A stretch of DNA of 64,000 nucleotides, from NCBI RefSeq assembly GCF_027587175.1, contig NZ_JAPCID010000007.1, positions 143,229 to 207,228 on the forward strand, given 5' to 3'. The notes beneath the pieces are model-generated. The model saw only the letters and a list, made by a program, of their open reading frames with translations. It had not been told where the DNA came from and ran no database searches. Position numbers and translations under genes: made by a program. Shown here piece by piece: positions 23,262 through 31,434 of the stretch; the stretch's first letter is position 1, and the number at the start of each line of letters is the position of its first letter. Origin of the DNA: Solirubrobacter deserti. Its GTDB lineage: Bacteria > Actinomycetota > Thermoleophilia > Solirubrobacterales > Solirubrobacteraceae.

Positions 23262-25583
23262 GTGGAGCGCGCACCCGCACTGGAGACGCTGGACGACCTC
23301 CGGCGCCTGCACGAGACGCTGGTCCGCAGGCGACGGGCCGGCGTCGTCGTGCCCGTCGAGCTGGGGGAGCTCGACGACGCGCGCTTCGTCGAGCCGGGCT
23401 TCGAGTACGCGTACACGCTCGAGCGGCTGCGCTGGCTGTGCGCGCACGAGCAGCCGCGCTTCGCCGCGCCGACCGACCTCGCCCCGCACCGCCCGCTGGA
23501 CGCCGAGCAGCTCGCGGCGGCGAAGGCGCCCGGAGGCGTCGTGCAGGTGATCGCACCCGCGGGCTCCGGGAAGACGACGGTGCTCGTCGAGCGGGTCCGC
23601 GAGCTGCTCGCGCGCGGCGCGCAGCCGGACCGCGTCCTGTGCATGACGTTCAACGAGGCGGCCGCGGCCGAGCTGCGCACACGGCTGCGCACGGCGGGCG
23701 CCGGAAGCGTCGCGGCGCGCACGTTCCACTCGGTCGGGCGGCGCATCATCGCCGCGCGGCTCGAGGGCCGCGAGCTCCAGCACGAGTGGACCGTCGCGCA
23801 GTGGGCGCGCTTCGCCCGCCAGGCCGCGGCGGAGCTCGGCACGCAGCCGCCCGACCCCGCCGAGCTGCCGGCCGCGATCAGCGCGATCCGCCTCGGCGAG
23901 CTCGCGAGCCCGGACGAGTGGGAGCCGCGCTGCCCGGAGGAGGACCGCACCGTCGCGCGCGTCTACCGCCTGGTCGAGCGGGAGAAGGCGCGCCGCCGGC
24001 TCTACGACTTCGACGACATGATCGTGCACGCCGTCCGGCTGCTGCGCGCCGACCCCACCGCCCGCGCGCAGTGGCAGTCCGCGTTCCACCACGTGCTGGT
24101 CGACGAGTATCAGGACATCGAGCCCGCGCAGGAGCTGCTCGTCCGCATGCTGGCCGCGCCGCACGACGATCTGTTCGTGGTCGGCGACGAGGACCAGACG
24201 CTGTACGGCTGGCGGCGAGCGAGCGTCCGCACGATGCTCGATCTCCAGAAGGCGTACCCGACGCTGCACCGCGTCGCGCTCGAGCACAACTACCGCTGCA
24301 CGCCGGAGGTGGTCCGCGCGAGCGCGACCCTGATCGGCCACAACGCCCGGCGCTTCGCCAAGCCGATCCGCTCGGCTCCGGACCGCACGCCGGGCGGCGA
24401 GCGCGCGATCCGCGTCGCCGCCGGCGGCGCGCCGCGGCTGCTCGCGCGCAAGCTCGCCGCCTACACCCGGCCCGACATCGCCGTGCTCGGCCGCACGATC
24501 AACGCGCTGCGCCCGTTCGCGCTCGCCGCCGCGGACGCGGGCGTGCGGATCTCCGGGCCGCAGGAGCTGTTCGAGGCAACGGGCGCGCAGGAGACGCTCG
24601 AGGCGTACTTCGCCGTGCTCAGCTCACCCCGCACCGCGACCGAGGCGGACCTGCGCGTGCTGCTGCGCCGCCCGGGCCGCGGCCTGCCGGTCGACGCCGC
24701 TCAGCGGCTCGCGGATGCCCTCGCGCGCGGCGCGTCGCTCCCGCAAGCGGTCGAGCGGCTGCCGGGCGTCGAGGGCTGGCGGCTGGACCGCGCCGCCGAG
24801 CAACTCTCCGCGCTCACCAGCGCCCGCGACGCCGCGACCGTCATCCGCCGCCTGCGCAAGGACGGCCTGGACCGCCACTTCGACGAGGTCGCGCGCGCGT
24901 CCGCCCGCCCGGACCGCGACGACCGCAAGGTCCTCGACGAGGCCGAGCAGGAAGCGCGCGGGCACTCGGTCACCGAGTACGCCGCGCTGCTCGAGACCCG
25001 CCGGCTGTCACTGCGCCGCGCCCGCGACGACCACAGCGGCATCGAGCTCACCACCGTCCACCGCGCAAAGGGCCGCCAGTGGCCGCGGGTCGTGCTCGTG
25101 GCCTGCGACGAAGGCGTGCTCCCGCACCGCAACGCGCTCGAGGACGACACGCCGGGCGAGGGCGCGGAGGCCGAGCGCCGGATCGCCTACGTCGCCTTCA
25201 CGCGCGCGATGGAGGAGCTGTCGATCCTGCATACCGAGGGCCGCCCGAGCCGGTTCCTGCACGAGGCCGGCCTGATCGAGGCGCCGCCCGCCCCGAAGCC
25301 GGAGCCGGACTCGCCACCGGTCCGCGCCTCCACGTGGCAGCCGCCGACCCTGCACGGCGCCGCGACCACCGACCACGGCAAGGCCCTCGAACACGCGGCG
25401 CACGCGCTCACGGGCGAGGCGGAAGGCACCGTCGGCGAGCTCGTCGGCGCGCTCACGGAGGCGGAGCGCCGGCGCCTGTTCCGCGCGGTTCCCGGCCTCG
25501 ATGCCCGGCAACGGGTGCAGGACCTGCCCGCGCGCACGCGCCGCTCGCTCGCCGCGACGCTGCGGGTCATGGCGAGGCGCTGA
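23262..25583 (+). CDS. UvrD/Rep-type superfamily 1 DNA helicase
   Basis: 773 residues from GTG 23262. All SF1A motifs are visible: Walker A APAGSGKTTVLVER (about 93), Ia TFNEAAAAELRTR, motif II VDEYQDIEPAQ (about 281), III GDEDQTLYGWRRAS, IV HNYRC, V LTTVHRAKGRQWPRVVLV (about 597) and VI YVAFTRAMEELSI. It should unwind DNA 3' to 5' in repair or replication restart. The first ~65 residues precede the helicase core and the last ~100 are Pro/Ala-rich with an unrecognised short domain. It follows the VOC gene by 20 bases. Confidence 0.92.
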   Translation: MERAPALETLDDLRRLHETLVRRRRAGVVVPVELGELDDARFVEPGFEYAYTLERLRWLCAHEQPRFAAPTDLAPHRPLDAEQLAAAKAPGGVVQVIAPAGSGKTTVLVERVRELLARGAQPDRVLCMTFNEAAAAELRTRLRTAGAGSVAARTFHSVGRRIIAARLEGRELQHEWTVAQWARFARQAAAELGTQPPDPAELPAAISAIRLGELASPDEWEPRCPEEDRTVARVYRLVEREKARRRLYDFDDMIVHAVRLLRADPTARAQWQSAFHHVLVDEYQDIEPAQELLVRMLAAPHDDLFVVGDEDQTLYGWRRASVRTMLDLQKAYPTLHRVALEHNYRCTPEVVRASATLIGHNARRFAKPIRSAPDRTPGGERAIRVAAGGAPRLLARKLAAYTRPDIAVLGRTINALRPFALAAADAGVRISGPQELFEATGAQETLEAYFAVLSSPRTATEADLRVLLRRPGRGLPVDAAQRLADALARGASLPQAVERLPGVEGWRLDRAAEQLSALTSARDAATVIRRLRKDGLDRHFDEVARASARPDRDDRKVLDEAEQEARGHSVTEYAALLETRRLSLRRARDDHSGIELTTVHRAKGRQWPRVVLVACDEGVLPHRNALEDDTPGEGAEAERRIAYVAFTRAMEELSILHTEGRPSRFLHEAGLIEAPPAPKPEPDSPPVRASTWQPPTLHGAATTDHGKALEHAAHALTGEAEGTVGELVGALTEAERRRLFRAVPGLDARQRVQDLPARTRRSLAATLRVMARR

Positions 25584-25601
25584 TCCGGGTACCTTCGCCG
25601 G

Positions 25602-25937
25602 ATGGATCTCGATGCCGTCCGCGCGACGCTCGAAGCCCGCCGCGACGACACCCGCGCGCGTGTGGCGGTGCTGGCCAAACGCCCGGAGCGCGGCGCGTCG
25701 CAGGGCTTCGGCAAGCGGATCGGCGACGGCACGGTCGAAGCGATCTCCCGCTTCAACGACATCGGCGTCGGCACCGCGCTGGAGACCGGGCTCGCACGCA
25801 CCGAGCGCGCGCTCGCGAAGCTCGACGAGGGCACCTACGGCTGCTGCGACAACTGCGGACAACCGATCGCGGAGAAGCGCCTGCGCGCGATGCCCGACGT
25901 GGTCCTCTGCATCGACTGCGCTAAGCGCGGCGCGTGA
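25602..25937 (+). CDS. TraR/DksA-type zinc-finger protein
   Basis: 111 residues. An N-terminal helical part is followed by a four-cysteine zinc finger, CDNCGQPIAEKR then CIDC, about residues 84-108. DksA-like proteins enter the RNA polymerase secondary channel and modulate initiation; this form lacks an obvious DxxDxA coiled-coil tip, so the role is uncertain. TACCTT at 25590-25595 lies 6 bases before the ATG, suggesting a leaderless mRNA. Its end overlaps the XRE-cupin gene by 17 bases tail to tail. Confidence 0.85.
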   Translation: MDLDAVRATLEARRDDTRARVAVLAKRPERGASQGFGKRIGDGTVEAISRFNDIGVGTALETGLARTERALAKLDEGTYGCCDNCGQPIAEKRLRAMPDVVLCIDCAKRGA

Positions 25938-26475
25938 GCGCGACCAGGTAACGGCACGCGCCGCGCGCGAGGAACGTGCGCGCCGACGGCACCGGGAACT
26001 CGATGCAGTCGCCGGGCTCCAGGTCGTGCGCCGACCCGTCCTCGCGGATCGTCAACGAGCCGTCGAGCATCCAGATCTGCTGGTGGATGAACGCGTAGGC
26101 GTCGGCCGGGTACGCGATCTCGGCCCCGGCGGGCAGCTCGACCTCGACCAGCTCGAGCGGGCCGCCGGCCACGGGCGAGAGCGCGCGCCGGCGGTAGCCC
26201 GTGTCGGGATCGGTCCACGTCGGCTGCTCGCCCGCGCGCACCAGCCGCCGGTCCGAGCGCTCCGCGCGCGCCACCAGCTCGGACAGCGTGAGCCCGAGCG
26301 CCGCCGACAGCCGGCCGAGCAGCGCCGCTGTCGGCTGCGCCTCGGCCCGCTCGACCTTCGCGATCATCGCCCGCGACACGCCGGAGCGCTCCGCCAGGGC
26401 GTTCGCCGACAGCCCGCGGGCCTCGCGCGCGGAGCGCACCGTCTCGGCGATGGACGCCGTGAGATCACTTGACAC
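25921..26475 (-). CDS. XRE-family regulator with cupin domain
   Basis: 184 residues from GTG 26475 (VSSDLTASIAET). Helix-turn-helix at about 15-65 (LSANALAERSGVSRAMIAKV), then a C-terminal cupin beta-barrel (IHQQIWMLDGSLTIREDG and LEPGDCIEFPVPSARTFLAR) for ligand sensing. Such regulators usually control a neighbouring gene and themselves; here the divergent acetyltransferase gene starts 31 bases away and the space between holds a promoter and an inverted repeat. An ATG at 26508 in the same frame would swallow that promoter, so the GTG is preferred. Confidence 0.88.
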   Translation of the reverse strand: MSSDLTASIAETVRSAREARGLSANALAERSGVSRAMIAKVERAEAQPTAALLGRLSAALGLTLSELVARAERSDRRLVRAGEQPTWTDPDTGYRRRALSPVAGGPLELVEVELPAGAEIAYPADAYAFIHQQIWMLDGSLTIREDGSAHDLEPGDCIEFPVPSARTFLARGACRYLVALTRRA

Positions 26476-26500
26476 GATAGTGGACAGTACCGCTACTATC
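26469..26500 (+). promoter_or_regulatory. Consensus-like promoter and overlapping inverted repeat
   Basis: TTGACA (26469-26474) and TACTAT (26494-26499) are spaced 19 bases, and the -10 ends 7 bases before the ATG of the acetyltransferase, so the mRNA should begin at or next to the start codon. GATAGT (26476-26481) and ACTATC (26495-26500) form an inverted repeat across the promoter spacer and -10. That is a likely operator for the XRE-cupin protein encoded on the other side. Confidence 0.6.
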
Positions 26501-26506
26501 GGCGAC

Positions 26507-26986
26507 ATGGAAGTACGGCAAGCCACCGCGGACGACGCCCCCGCCTGCGCGGCCATCTACGCCCCGTACGTGACCGACACGGCGGTGTCGTTCGAGCTCG
26601 AGCCGCCCGACGCGCACGAGATGGCGCGGCGGATCGCCGCCGCGCACGCGTGGCTCGTGCTCGAGGACGAAGGCCGCGTCGTCGGCTACGCGTACGCGGG
26701 CACGTTCCACCCGCGCGCCGCCTACCGCTTCGCGTGCGAGACGAGCGTCTACCTGGAGCGCGGCTTCGAGCGCCGCGGCGGCGGCCGCGCCCTCTACGCG
26801 GTCCTGCTCCCGCTGCTGCGCGAGCGGGGCTTCACGACTGCAATCGCCGGCATGACGCTCCCCAACCCCGGTAGCGAGGGCCTACACCGCGCGCTGGGCT
26901 TCGAGCCCGTCGGGACCTACCGGCGGGTCGGCTTCAAGTTCGACGCCTGGCACGACGTCGCGTGGACGCAGCTGATGCTTCGGTAG
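26507..26986 (+). CDS. Phosphinothricin acetyltransferase-like GNAT
   Basis: 160 residues. Matches the PAT/Bar group closely: AAIYAPYVTDTAVSFELEPP at residues 14-33, GYAYAGTFHPRAAYRFACET at about 62-81, then GGGRALYAVLLPLLRERGF for acetyl-CoA. PAT enzymes acetylate phosphinothricin or methionine sulfone/sulfoximine; an actual substrate needs assay. Expected to be controlled by the divergent XRE-cupin gene. Its final 105 bases overlap the MFS gene on the other strand, unusually long. Confidence 0.87.
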   Translation: MEVRQATADDAPACAAIYAPYVTDTAVSFELEPPDAHEMARRIAAAHAWLVLEDEGRVVGYAYAGTFHPRAAYRFACETSVYLERGFERRGGGRALYAVLLPLLRERGFTTAIAGMTLPNPGSEGLHRALGFEPVGTYRRVGFKFDAWHDVAWTQLMLR

Positions 26987-28327
26987 CGCCAGCCCCACCA
27001 GCGCCCCCGCGAACGACAGCCCGGCGGTGACGCCGAGCGCAGGCGCGAACCCGTCGACGAACTGGGCGGGGGAGCCGTAGCCGCCGGCGCCCGCGAACAC
27101 CGCCACCAGCAGCGCGATCCCGAACACGCCGCCGAGCTCACGCAGCGTCGAGTTCGTGCCCGCGGCCTTGCCGACCGCCTCCGGCGGCACCGCGCCGACC
27201 ACCGAGTTCTGCCCGGCCGGGAACGTCATCGACACGCCGCAGCCGGCGATGATCAGCGGCGCGATCATGGACGCGTACGCGATGCCCGGCTCGGCGATCA
27301 GCGCGATCCATCCCATCCCGGTCCCCTGCAGCGCCAGCCCGGCGACCATGAACGGACGCTCCCCGTGGCGGTCGACCAGCGCGCCCGCGAGCGGCGCCAC
27401 GAAGAACAGCGTCAGCGTCCACGGCAGCAGGCGCAGGCCGGCGTCCAGCGGCCCGTAACCGAGCCCGGTCTGCAGGAACTGGGCGAGGAAGAAGACGGCG
27501 CCGAACAGCGAGGCGACGGCGAAGAACACAGCCGCGTTGCCCGCCGCGAACGCGCGCGAGCGGAAGAAGCGCAGCGGCAGCATCGGGTCGGCGACACGCC
27601 GCTCCCACGCGATGAACAGCGCCAGGCAGGCGACGCCGGCCGCGAACGCGAACACCACCTCGGCGCTGCCCCAGCCCGCGAGGTTCCCGCGCACGAGGCC
27701 CCACACGACGCCGAACGCCGCGACGCCGACGAGCCCCAGCCCGACGAGGTCGAGCGCGCCGTCCGGTCCGTGCGACTCCTGCATGCGGCGCGGGATGAGC
27801 GCCAGCAGCGCAAGCCCGAGCGGCACGTTGAGCCAGAAGATCCATTCCCAGGCGAGCCCTTCGGTGATCGCGCCGCCGACGACCGGCCCGCTCGCCACCG
27901 CCAGCCCGGTGACGCCGAAGTACACGCCGAGCGCCTGGCCGCGCTTGTCCGGCGCGAACGCGGAGCTGACGAGCGCCATGCCGAGCGGCATCACCAGCGC
28001 GGCGCCCGCACCCTGCACCGCGCGCGCCGCGATCAGCGCGTCCACCGAAGGCGCCAGCGCGCACGCGGCCGACCCGGCGACGAAGATCGCTAGCCCGACC
28101 GTGAACCCGCGCCGGCGTCCGAACCGGTCGCCGAGCGCGGCGCCCGTCATCAGCAGCACGGCGAAGCTGAGGTTGTAGGCGTTGACGGTCCACTCGAGCG
28201 CCGCGAGCGACGCGTTCAGCTCCACGCGGATCGTCGACAGCGCGGTGGACACGACGAGCGTGTCGAGCGCGACCATCAGGGAGGCGGCCGACGCGAGCGC
28301 CAGCACCCATCTCGAATCGTGTCTCAT
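26882..28327 (-). CDS. MFS drug exporter (DHA2/QacA type)
   Basis: 481 residues with about 14 transmembrane helices. Family marks: ALDTLVVSTALSTIRVELNA in helix 1, GDRFGRRRGF in loop 2-3, RAVQGAGAALVMPLGMALVS in helix 4 and SGPVVGGAITEGLAWEWIFW in helix 5. Proton-driven efflux of hydrophobic or cationic compounds is the family role. The last ~35 residues after the final helix are a soluble tail encoded antisense to the acetyltransferase. Head-to-head with the SigG-like gene, 70 bases apart. Confidence 0.92.
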   Translation of the reverse strand: MRHDSRWVLALASAASLMVALDTLVVSTALSTIRVELNASLAALEWTVNAYNLSFAVLLMTGAALGDRFGRRRGFTVGLAIFVAGSAACALAPSVDALIAARAVQGAGAALVMPLGMALVSSAFAPDKRGQALGVYFGVTGLAVASGPVVGGAITEGLAWEWIFWLNVPLGLALLALIPRRMQESHGPDGALDLVGLGLVGVAAFGVVWGLVRGNLAGWGSAEVVFAFAAGVACLALFIAWERRVADPMLPLRFFRSRAFAAGNAAVFFAVASLFGAVFFLAQFLQTGLGYGPLDAGLRLLPWTLTLFFVAPLAGALVDRHGERPFMVAGLALQGTGMGWIALIAEPGIAYASMIAPLIIAGCGVSMTFPAGQNSVVGAVPPEAVGKAAGTNSTLRELGGVFGIALLVAVFAGAGGYGSPAQFVDGFAPALGVTAGLSFAGALVGLALPKHQLRPRDVVPGVELEADPPVGPDGLEAQRAV

Positions 28328-28397
28328 GCCGGGGTAGACACCGGCCCGGCCGCGGATCGGCCGATGAGTTCGCGCCCTCGGCGGTGTCCGTACGGAT

Positions 28398-29318
28398 ATG
28401 AGCGCGACCGCCGAAGCCGTCTTCCGTGCCGAGACCGAACCGCTGCGCCGCGAGCTGGAGCTCCACTGCTACCGGATGCTCGGCTCCGTCCAGGACGCCG
28501 AGGACCTCGTGCAGGAGACGTTCCTGGCCGCCTGGCGCGGATTCGACGCCTTCGAGGGCCGGTCGTCGCTGCGCACGTGGCTGTACCGGATCGCGACCAA
28601 CCGCTGCCTGAACGCGCTGCGCGACGCCGCGCGCCGGCCCGACGAGCACGAGTTCCCGGCCGAGCCGCCGGAGCCGACGCGGTGGGGCGACGCGCCGTGG
28701 CTGCAGCCGCTGCCGGACGAGATCTACGAGGCGCGGGAGGCGGTCGGGCTCGCGTTCGTCTCCGGTCTCCAGCACCTGCCGCCCACGCAGCGGGCGGTGC
28801 TCGTCCTGCGCGACGTGCTCGGCTTCCAGGCGGCCGAGGTGGCGGAGATGCTCGACACGTCCGCCGCGGCGGTCAACAGCGCGCTGCAGCGCGCTCGCGC
28901 GACGCTGGAGACGCGCGTCCCGCCGGCCGACCGCGCGCCCGCCCCGCGCTCGGCGGCCGAACGCGTCGTGGTCGATCGCTTCGCCGACGCCTTCCAGGCC
29001 GGCGACGTCGACACGATCGTCGCCCTGCTGACTGACGACGCGTGGCTGACGATGCCGCCGGCGCCGCACGAGTACCGGGGCGCGGAGCTGATCGGGCGCT
29101 TCCTGCGGACCGTCCCCGCGGGCGGTGACGTGCGCCGCTTCCGCCTCGTGCCGACCCGCGCCAACGGCCAGCCCGCGTTCGGGCTCTACCTGTCCCGCCG
29201 CGCGGTCGGCATTCTCGTCCTCACGGTGGCCGGCGAGCGCGTGAGCGCCATCACCGCCTTCCACGACACGAGCGTGATCGCGCGCTTCGGGCTACCCCGC
29301 ACCCTCCCGTACGAGTAG
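28398..29318 (+). CDS. SigG-type ECF sigma factor with SnoaL-like C-terminal domain
   Basis: 306 residues. Region 2 at about 10-80 (LHCYRMLGSVQDAEDLVQET), region 4 at about 118-170 (LPPTQRAVLVLRDVLGFQAA, then EVAEMLDTSAAAVNSALQRA), followed by a ~120-residue SnoaL-like alpha+beta domain (VVDRFADAFQAGDVDTIVAL). This matches the TIGR02960/SigG group, where the extra domain takes over the control normally done by an anti-sigma protein. No anti-sigma gene is adjacent. Its tail overlaps the FkbM gene by 27 bases. Confidence 0.92.
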   Translation: MSATAEAVFRAETEPLRRELELHCYRMLGSVQDAEDLVQETFLAAWRGFDAFEGRSSLRTWLYRIATNRCLNALRDAARRPDEHEFPAEPPEPTRWGDAPWLQPLPDEIYEAREAVGLAFVSGLQHLPPTQRAVLVLRDVLGFQAAEVAEMLDTSAAAVNSALQRARATLETRVPPADRAPAPRSAAERVVVDRFADAFQAGDVDTIVALLTDDAWLTMPPAPHEYRGAELIGRFLRTVPAGGDVRRFRLVPTRANGQPAFGLYLSRRAVGILVLTVAGERVSAITAFHDTSVIARFGLPRTLPYE

Positions 29319-30041
29319 GCAGTCGAGCTCGAGCAGCCCGAGCCCGGCGTCACGTCCGACGCTCGTGAGCTGCGCGGGCCGGAACCCGAGCGCGCGCAGC
29401 CGGTCCAGCGTCTCCAGCCAGCCGGGCGCGCCGTCGTAGATCGCGCGCACGGACAGCTCGACCTGCAGCGCGACCACGTGCTGCAGGCAGCCCGCGGCGC
29501 CTTCGATCACTTCCAGGTCCCAGCCCTGCGTGTCCGTCTTGAGCAGCACGCGGGCCGCGGGGACGTGGGCGGTGACGTCGGCGAAGAGCGCGTCGAGGCG
29601 CTGGACCTCGACCTCCTCCTGACGGTCAACCTCGCTGCCGCCGAAGTGCTCGACCGAGAAGCGGTTCGGCTCCAGGAACGACGTGAAGTTGCTCTCGCGC
29701 GCGACGTTGATGGTCGCCACGCCGGCCTCACGGCCGAGCGCCAGGCGGTGCGCGCGCCACGCCGGATCGCCGTCCACGCCGAGCGCCGCGAAGGACGTGG
29801 AGACCGGCTCGAAGGAGACGATCTCGCCGCGGTAGCCGTTGGCGCGCAGCAGATGGTGGAAGCCGCCGCGGTGCGCGCCGACGTCGAGCACGCAGTTCAC
29901 GTGCGCGCGCTCGATCACGGCGCGCAGGAGCGCGGCGTGCGCGGCCTGCTCGACCGGCAGCGGGTTCGCGGTGTCGCGCGGGACGTCGCGGTAGAGCGTG
30001 TAGCCGAGCCGTTTGAGGCCGCGCTGGACGAGCGCCTTCAT
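29292..30041 (-). CDS. FkbM-family methyltransferase
   Basis: 249 residues. The SAM-binding region VLDVGAHRGGFHHLLRANGY (about 51-70) and EIVSFEPVSTSF are followed by the FkbM core LLKTDTQGWDLEVIEGA (about 168), which holds the catalytic aspartate region. FkbM enzymes O-methylate polyketides or sugars, often on surface glycans. Last gene of the six-gene operon; start coupled by ATGA to the glycosyltransferase gene. The neighbour suggests it methylates the same glycan (inference). Confidence 0.9.
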   Translation of the reverse strand: MKALVQRGLKRLGYTLYRDVPRDTANPLPVEQAAHAALLRAVIERAHVNCVLDVGAHRGGFHHLLRANGYRGEIVSFEPVSTSFAALGVDGDPAWRAHRLALGREAGVATINVARESNFTSFLEPNRFSVEHFGGSEVDRQEEVEVQRLDALFADVTAHVPAARVLLKTDTQGWDLEVIEGAAGCLQHVVALQVELSVRAIYDGAPGWLETLDRLRALGFRPAQLTSVGRDAGLGLLELDCLLVREGAG

Positions 30042-30913
30042 CCGAGCACCACCCGGTCCAGCTCGTCCAGCACCGGGGCGCCGGGCTCGAACTTGCGCGC
30101 GAAGTCGGCGCCGGAGGCGAGCATCGCGTCGAGATCCTCGCGGCCGAGGACCGCCGGGTGCGCGGCCCCTGGGGACCAGGTCGAGAAGCGGAGCGGGTCA
30201 CCGCTCAGCCGCAGTCCGGACGCGTACAGCGCGGTGTGGGGGAGCGACTCGGTCGGCACGATCGCCCGCTCGTAGTAGCGCAGGAGCGCGGCGGGCGGCT
30301 CGGCCACGAGCTCGGCCGCTCGCCGCGAGAGCGTCAGCCAGTCCGTCCCGCGCCGGACGGTGACGCCGGGCCCGCGGCGCCGCAGCCCGATCGCGGTGCC
30401 CCACGGCATGTCGCGCAGCGTGAGCAGCGGGCGCGCCGCGGCGACGGCGCGCCGCACCGCGCGGCCCGGCGGGCGGACCTGGCGGTAGCGGTAGAAGTAG
30501 CGGCGCCCGAACTCGTCGGTCTCGCCGCGCGTCCAGGCCGGCGGCGCGACCGGCGCGCCCTCGACGAACGCGTCGAACCCGCTCTCGCGCCAGCGGCGCT
30601 CGATGTCGGCCAGTGGCCGGAGCGGATAGTCCTGCCCGGAGATCACGGTCAGCCACTCGAACCGGCCGCGCAGCGCCTGGCGCAGGCTGCGCCGGAGCGC
30701 CTGCAGCTGCGTCGGGCCGCCCCAGCCCACGGGCGTCGCCGGCAGCACGCGCTCGACGCCGAGCGCCCGCAGCGCGGCCTCGTCCACGCGCGTGCGGCGG
30801 TCGTCGTGGTGCAGGACGATCGTGCACGCCGGGCTTCCGCGGCGGAGCGTCCGGACGAGCCGCAGCACCTGGTCGGGGTACTGGTGCGACAGGACGACGT
30901 AGACCGTGGTCAC
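30038..30913 (-). CDS. GT14-like (core-2/I-branching type) glycosyltransferase
   Basis: 291 residues from GTG 30913 (VTTVYVVLSHQYPDQVLRLV), fixed by GTGA overlap with the upstream gene. Family signs: LHHDDRRTR early, WLTVISGQDYPLRPLADIER at about 103-122 (the S-G-x-D-x-P-L motif), GTDWLTLSRRAAELV at about 198 and PTESLPHTAL. Eukaryotic relatives add GlcNAc or xylose branches; bacterial ones act on surface polysaccharides. No signal or membrane helix is seen. Followed by the FkbM methyltransferase. Confidence 0.85.
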   Translation of the reverse strand: MTTVYVVLSHQYPDQVLRLVRTLRRGSPACTIVLHHDDRRTRVDEAALRALGVERVLPATPVGWGGPTQLQALRRSLRQALRGRFEWLTVISGQDYPLRPLADIERRWRESGFDAFVEGAPVAPPAWTRGETDEFGRRYFYRYRQVRPPGRAVRRAVAAARPLLTLRDMPWGTAIGLRRRGPGVTVRRGTDWLTLSRRAAELVAEPPAALLRYYERAIVPTESLPHTALYASGLRLSGDPLRFSTWSPGAAHPAVLGREDLDAMLASGADFARKFEPGAPVLDELDRVVLG

Positions 30914-31434
30914 CAGACGTCGCCGTCGCGCCAGTCGGCGCACAGCAGCTCGCCGTCGAGGTCCAGCTCGCCGCCGAACACGAGGATCCAGCCGAGCTCG
31001 TCGGGCGTGTCCTCGACGCCGTCCGGCGTGAGGATCCGCAGCGCTCCGCGCCACGGCTTCCAGCCGCGGGCGGTGTAGAACGGCAGGCCTTCGTCGCTGG
31101 AGCCGAGCGCGCCGAAGTCGTGGGCGCGCCGGATGATCTCCTCGAGCTCGCCCATGAGCTCCCCCGCGATCCCCTGGCGGCGCCGGTCGGCGCGCACCGC
31201 GACGCCCTCGACGTAGCCCGCGCGAAGCGGGCGGCCGTTGTGGGCGATCGAGCGCTGGACGACCGCCGCGTGGCCGACGAGCTCGTCGCCGTCCCACGCG
31301 AGCGCGTGCATCCCGCCGAGGCAGTGCTCCCAGTCCTCGGGCGTGAGCTCGCCGTCGAACGCGTCCTCGAGCAACGCGCGGGCGGCGCGCAGCGTGGCGT
31401 TGTCGAGCGCGCAGGTGTGAAGGGTCCGGATCAC
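30910..31434 (-). CDS. Aminoglycoside 2'-N-acetyltransferase homologue, AAC(2')-I type
   Basis: 174 residues from GTG 31434. Very close to the chromosomal AAC(2')-I enzymes of mycobacteria and Providencia as I know them: DWEHCLGGMHALAWDGDELV, GHAAVVQRSI, LRAGYVEGVAVRADRRRQG (acetyl-CoA motif), GALGSSDEGLPFYTARGWKP and the conserved C-terminus CADWRDGDVW. These enzymes acetylate the 2'-amino group of gentamicin/kanamycin-like drugs; in mycobacteria a housekeeping role has been suggested. Here it sits between an ADP-ribosylglycohydrolase and a glycosyltransferase, each joined by GTGA, so an amino-sugar substrate of the operon's own pathway is equally plausible. Whether it confers resistance cannot be told from sequence. 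Confidence 0.85.
   Translation of the reverse strand: MIRTLHTCALDNATLRAARALLEDAFDGELTPEDWEHCLGGMHALAWDGDELVGHAAVVQRSIAHNGRPLRAGYVEGVAVRADRRRQGIAGELMGELEEIIRRAHDFGALGSSDEGLPFYTARGWKPWRGALRILTPDGVEDTPDELGWILVFGGELDLDGELLCADWRDGDVW

Noticed and set aside
28337..28388. Inverted repeat GACACCG/CGGTGTC between the MFS and SigG-like genes
   Set aside because: Seven-base arms with a 38-base spacer are too short and far apart to support an operator in this base composition.
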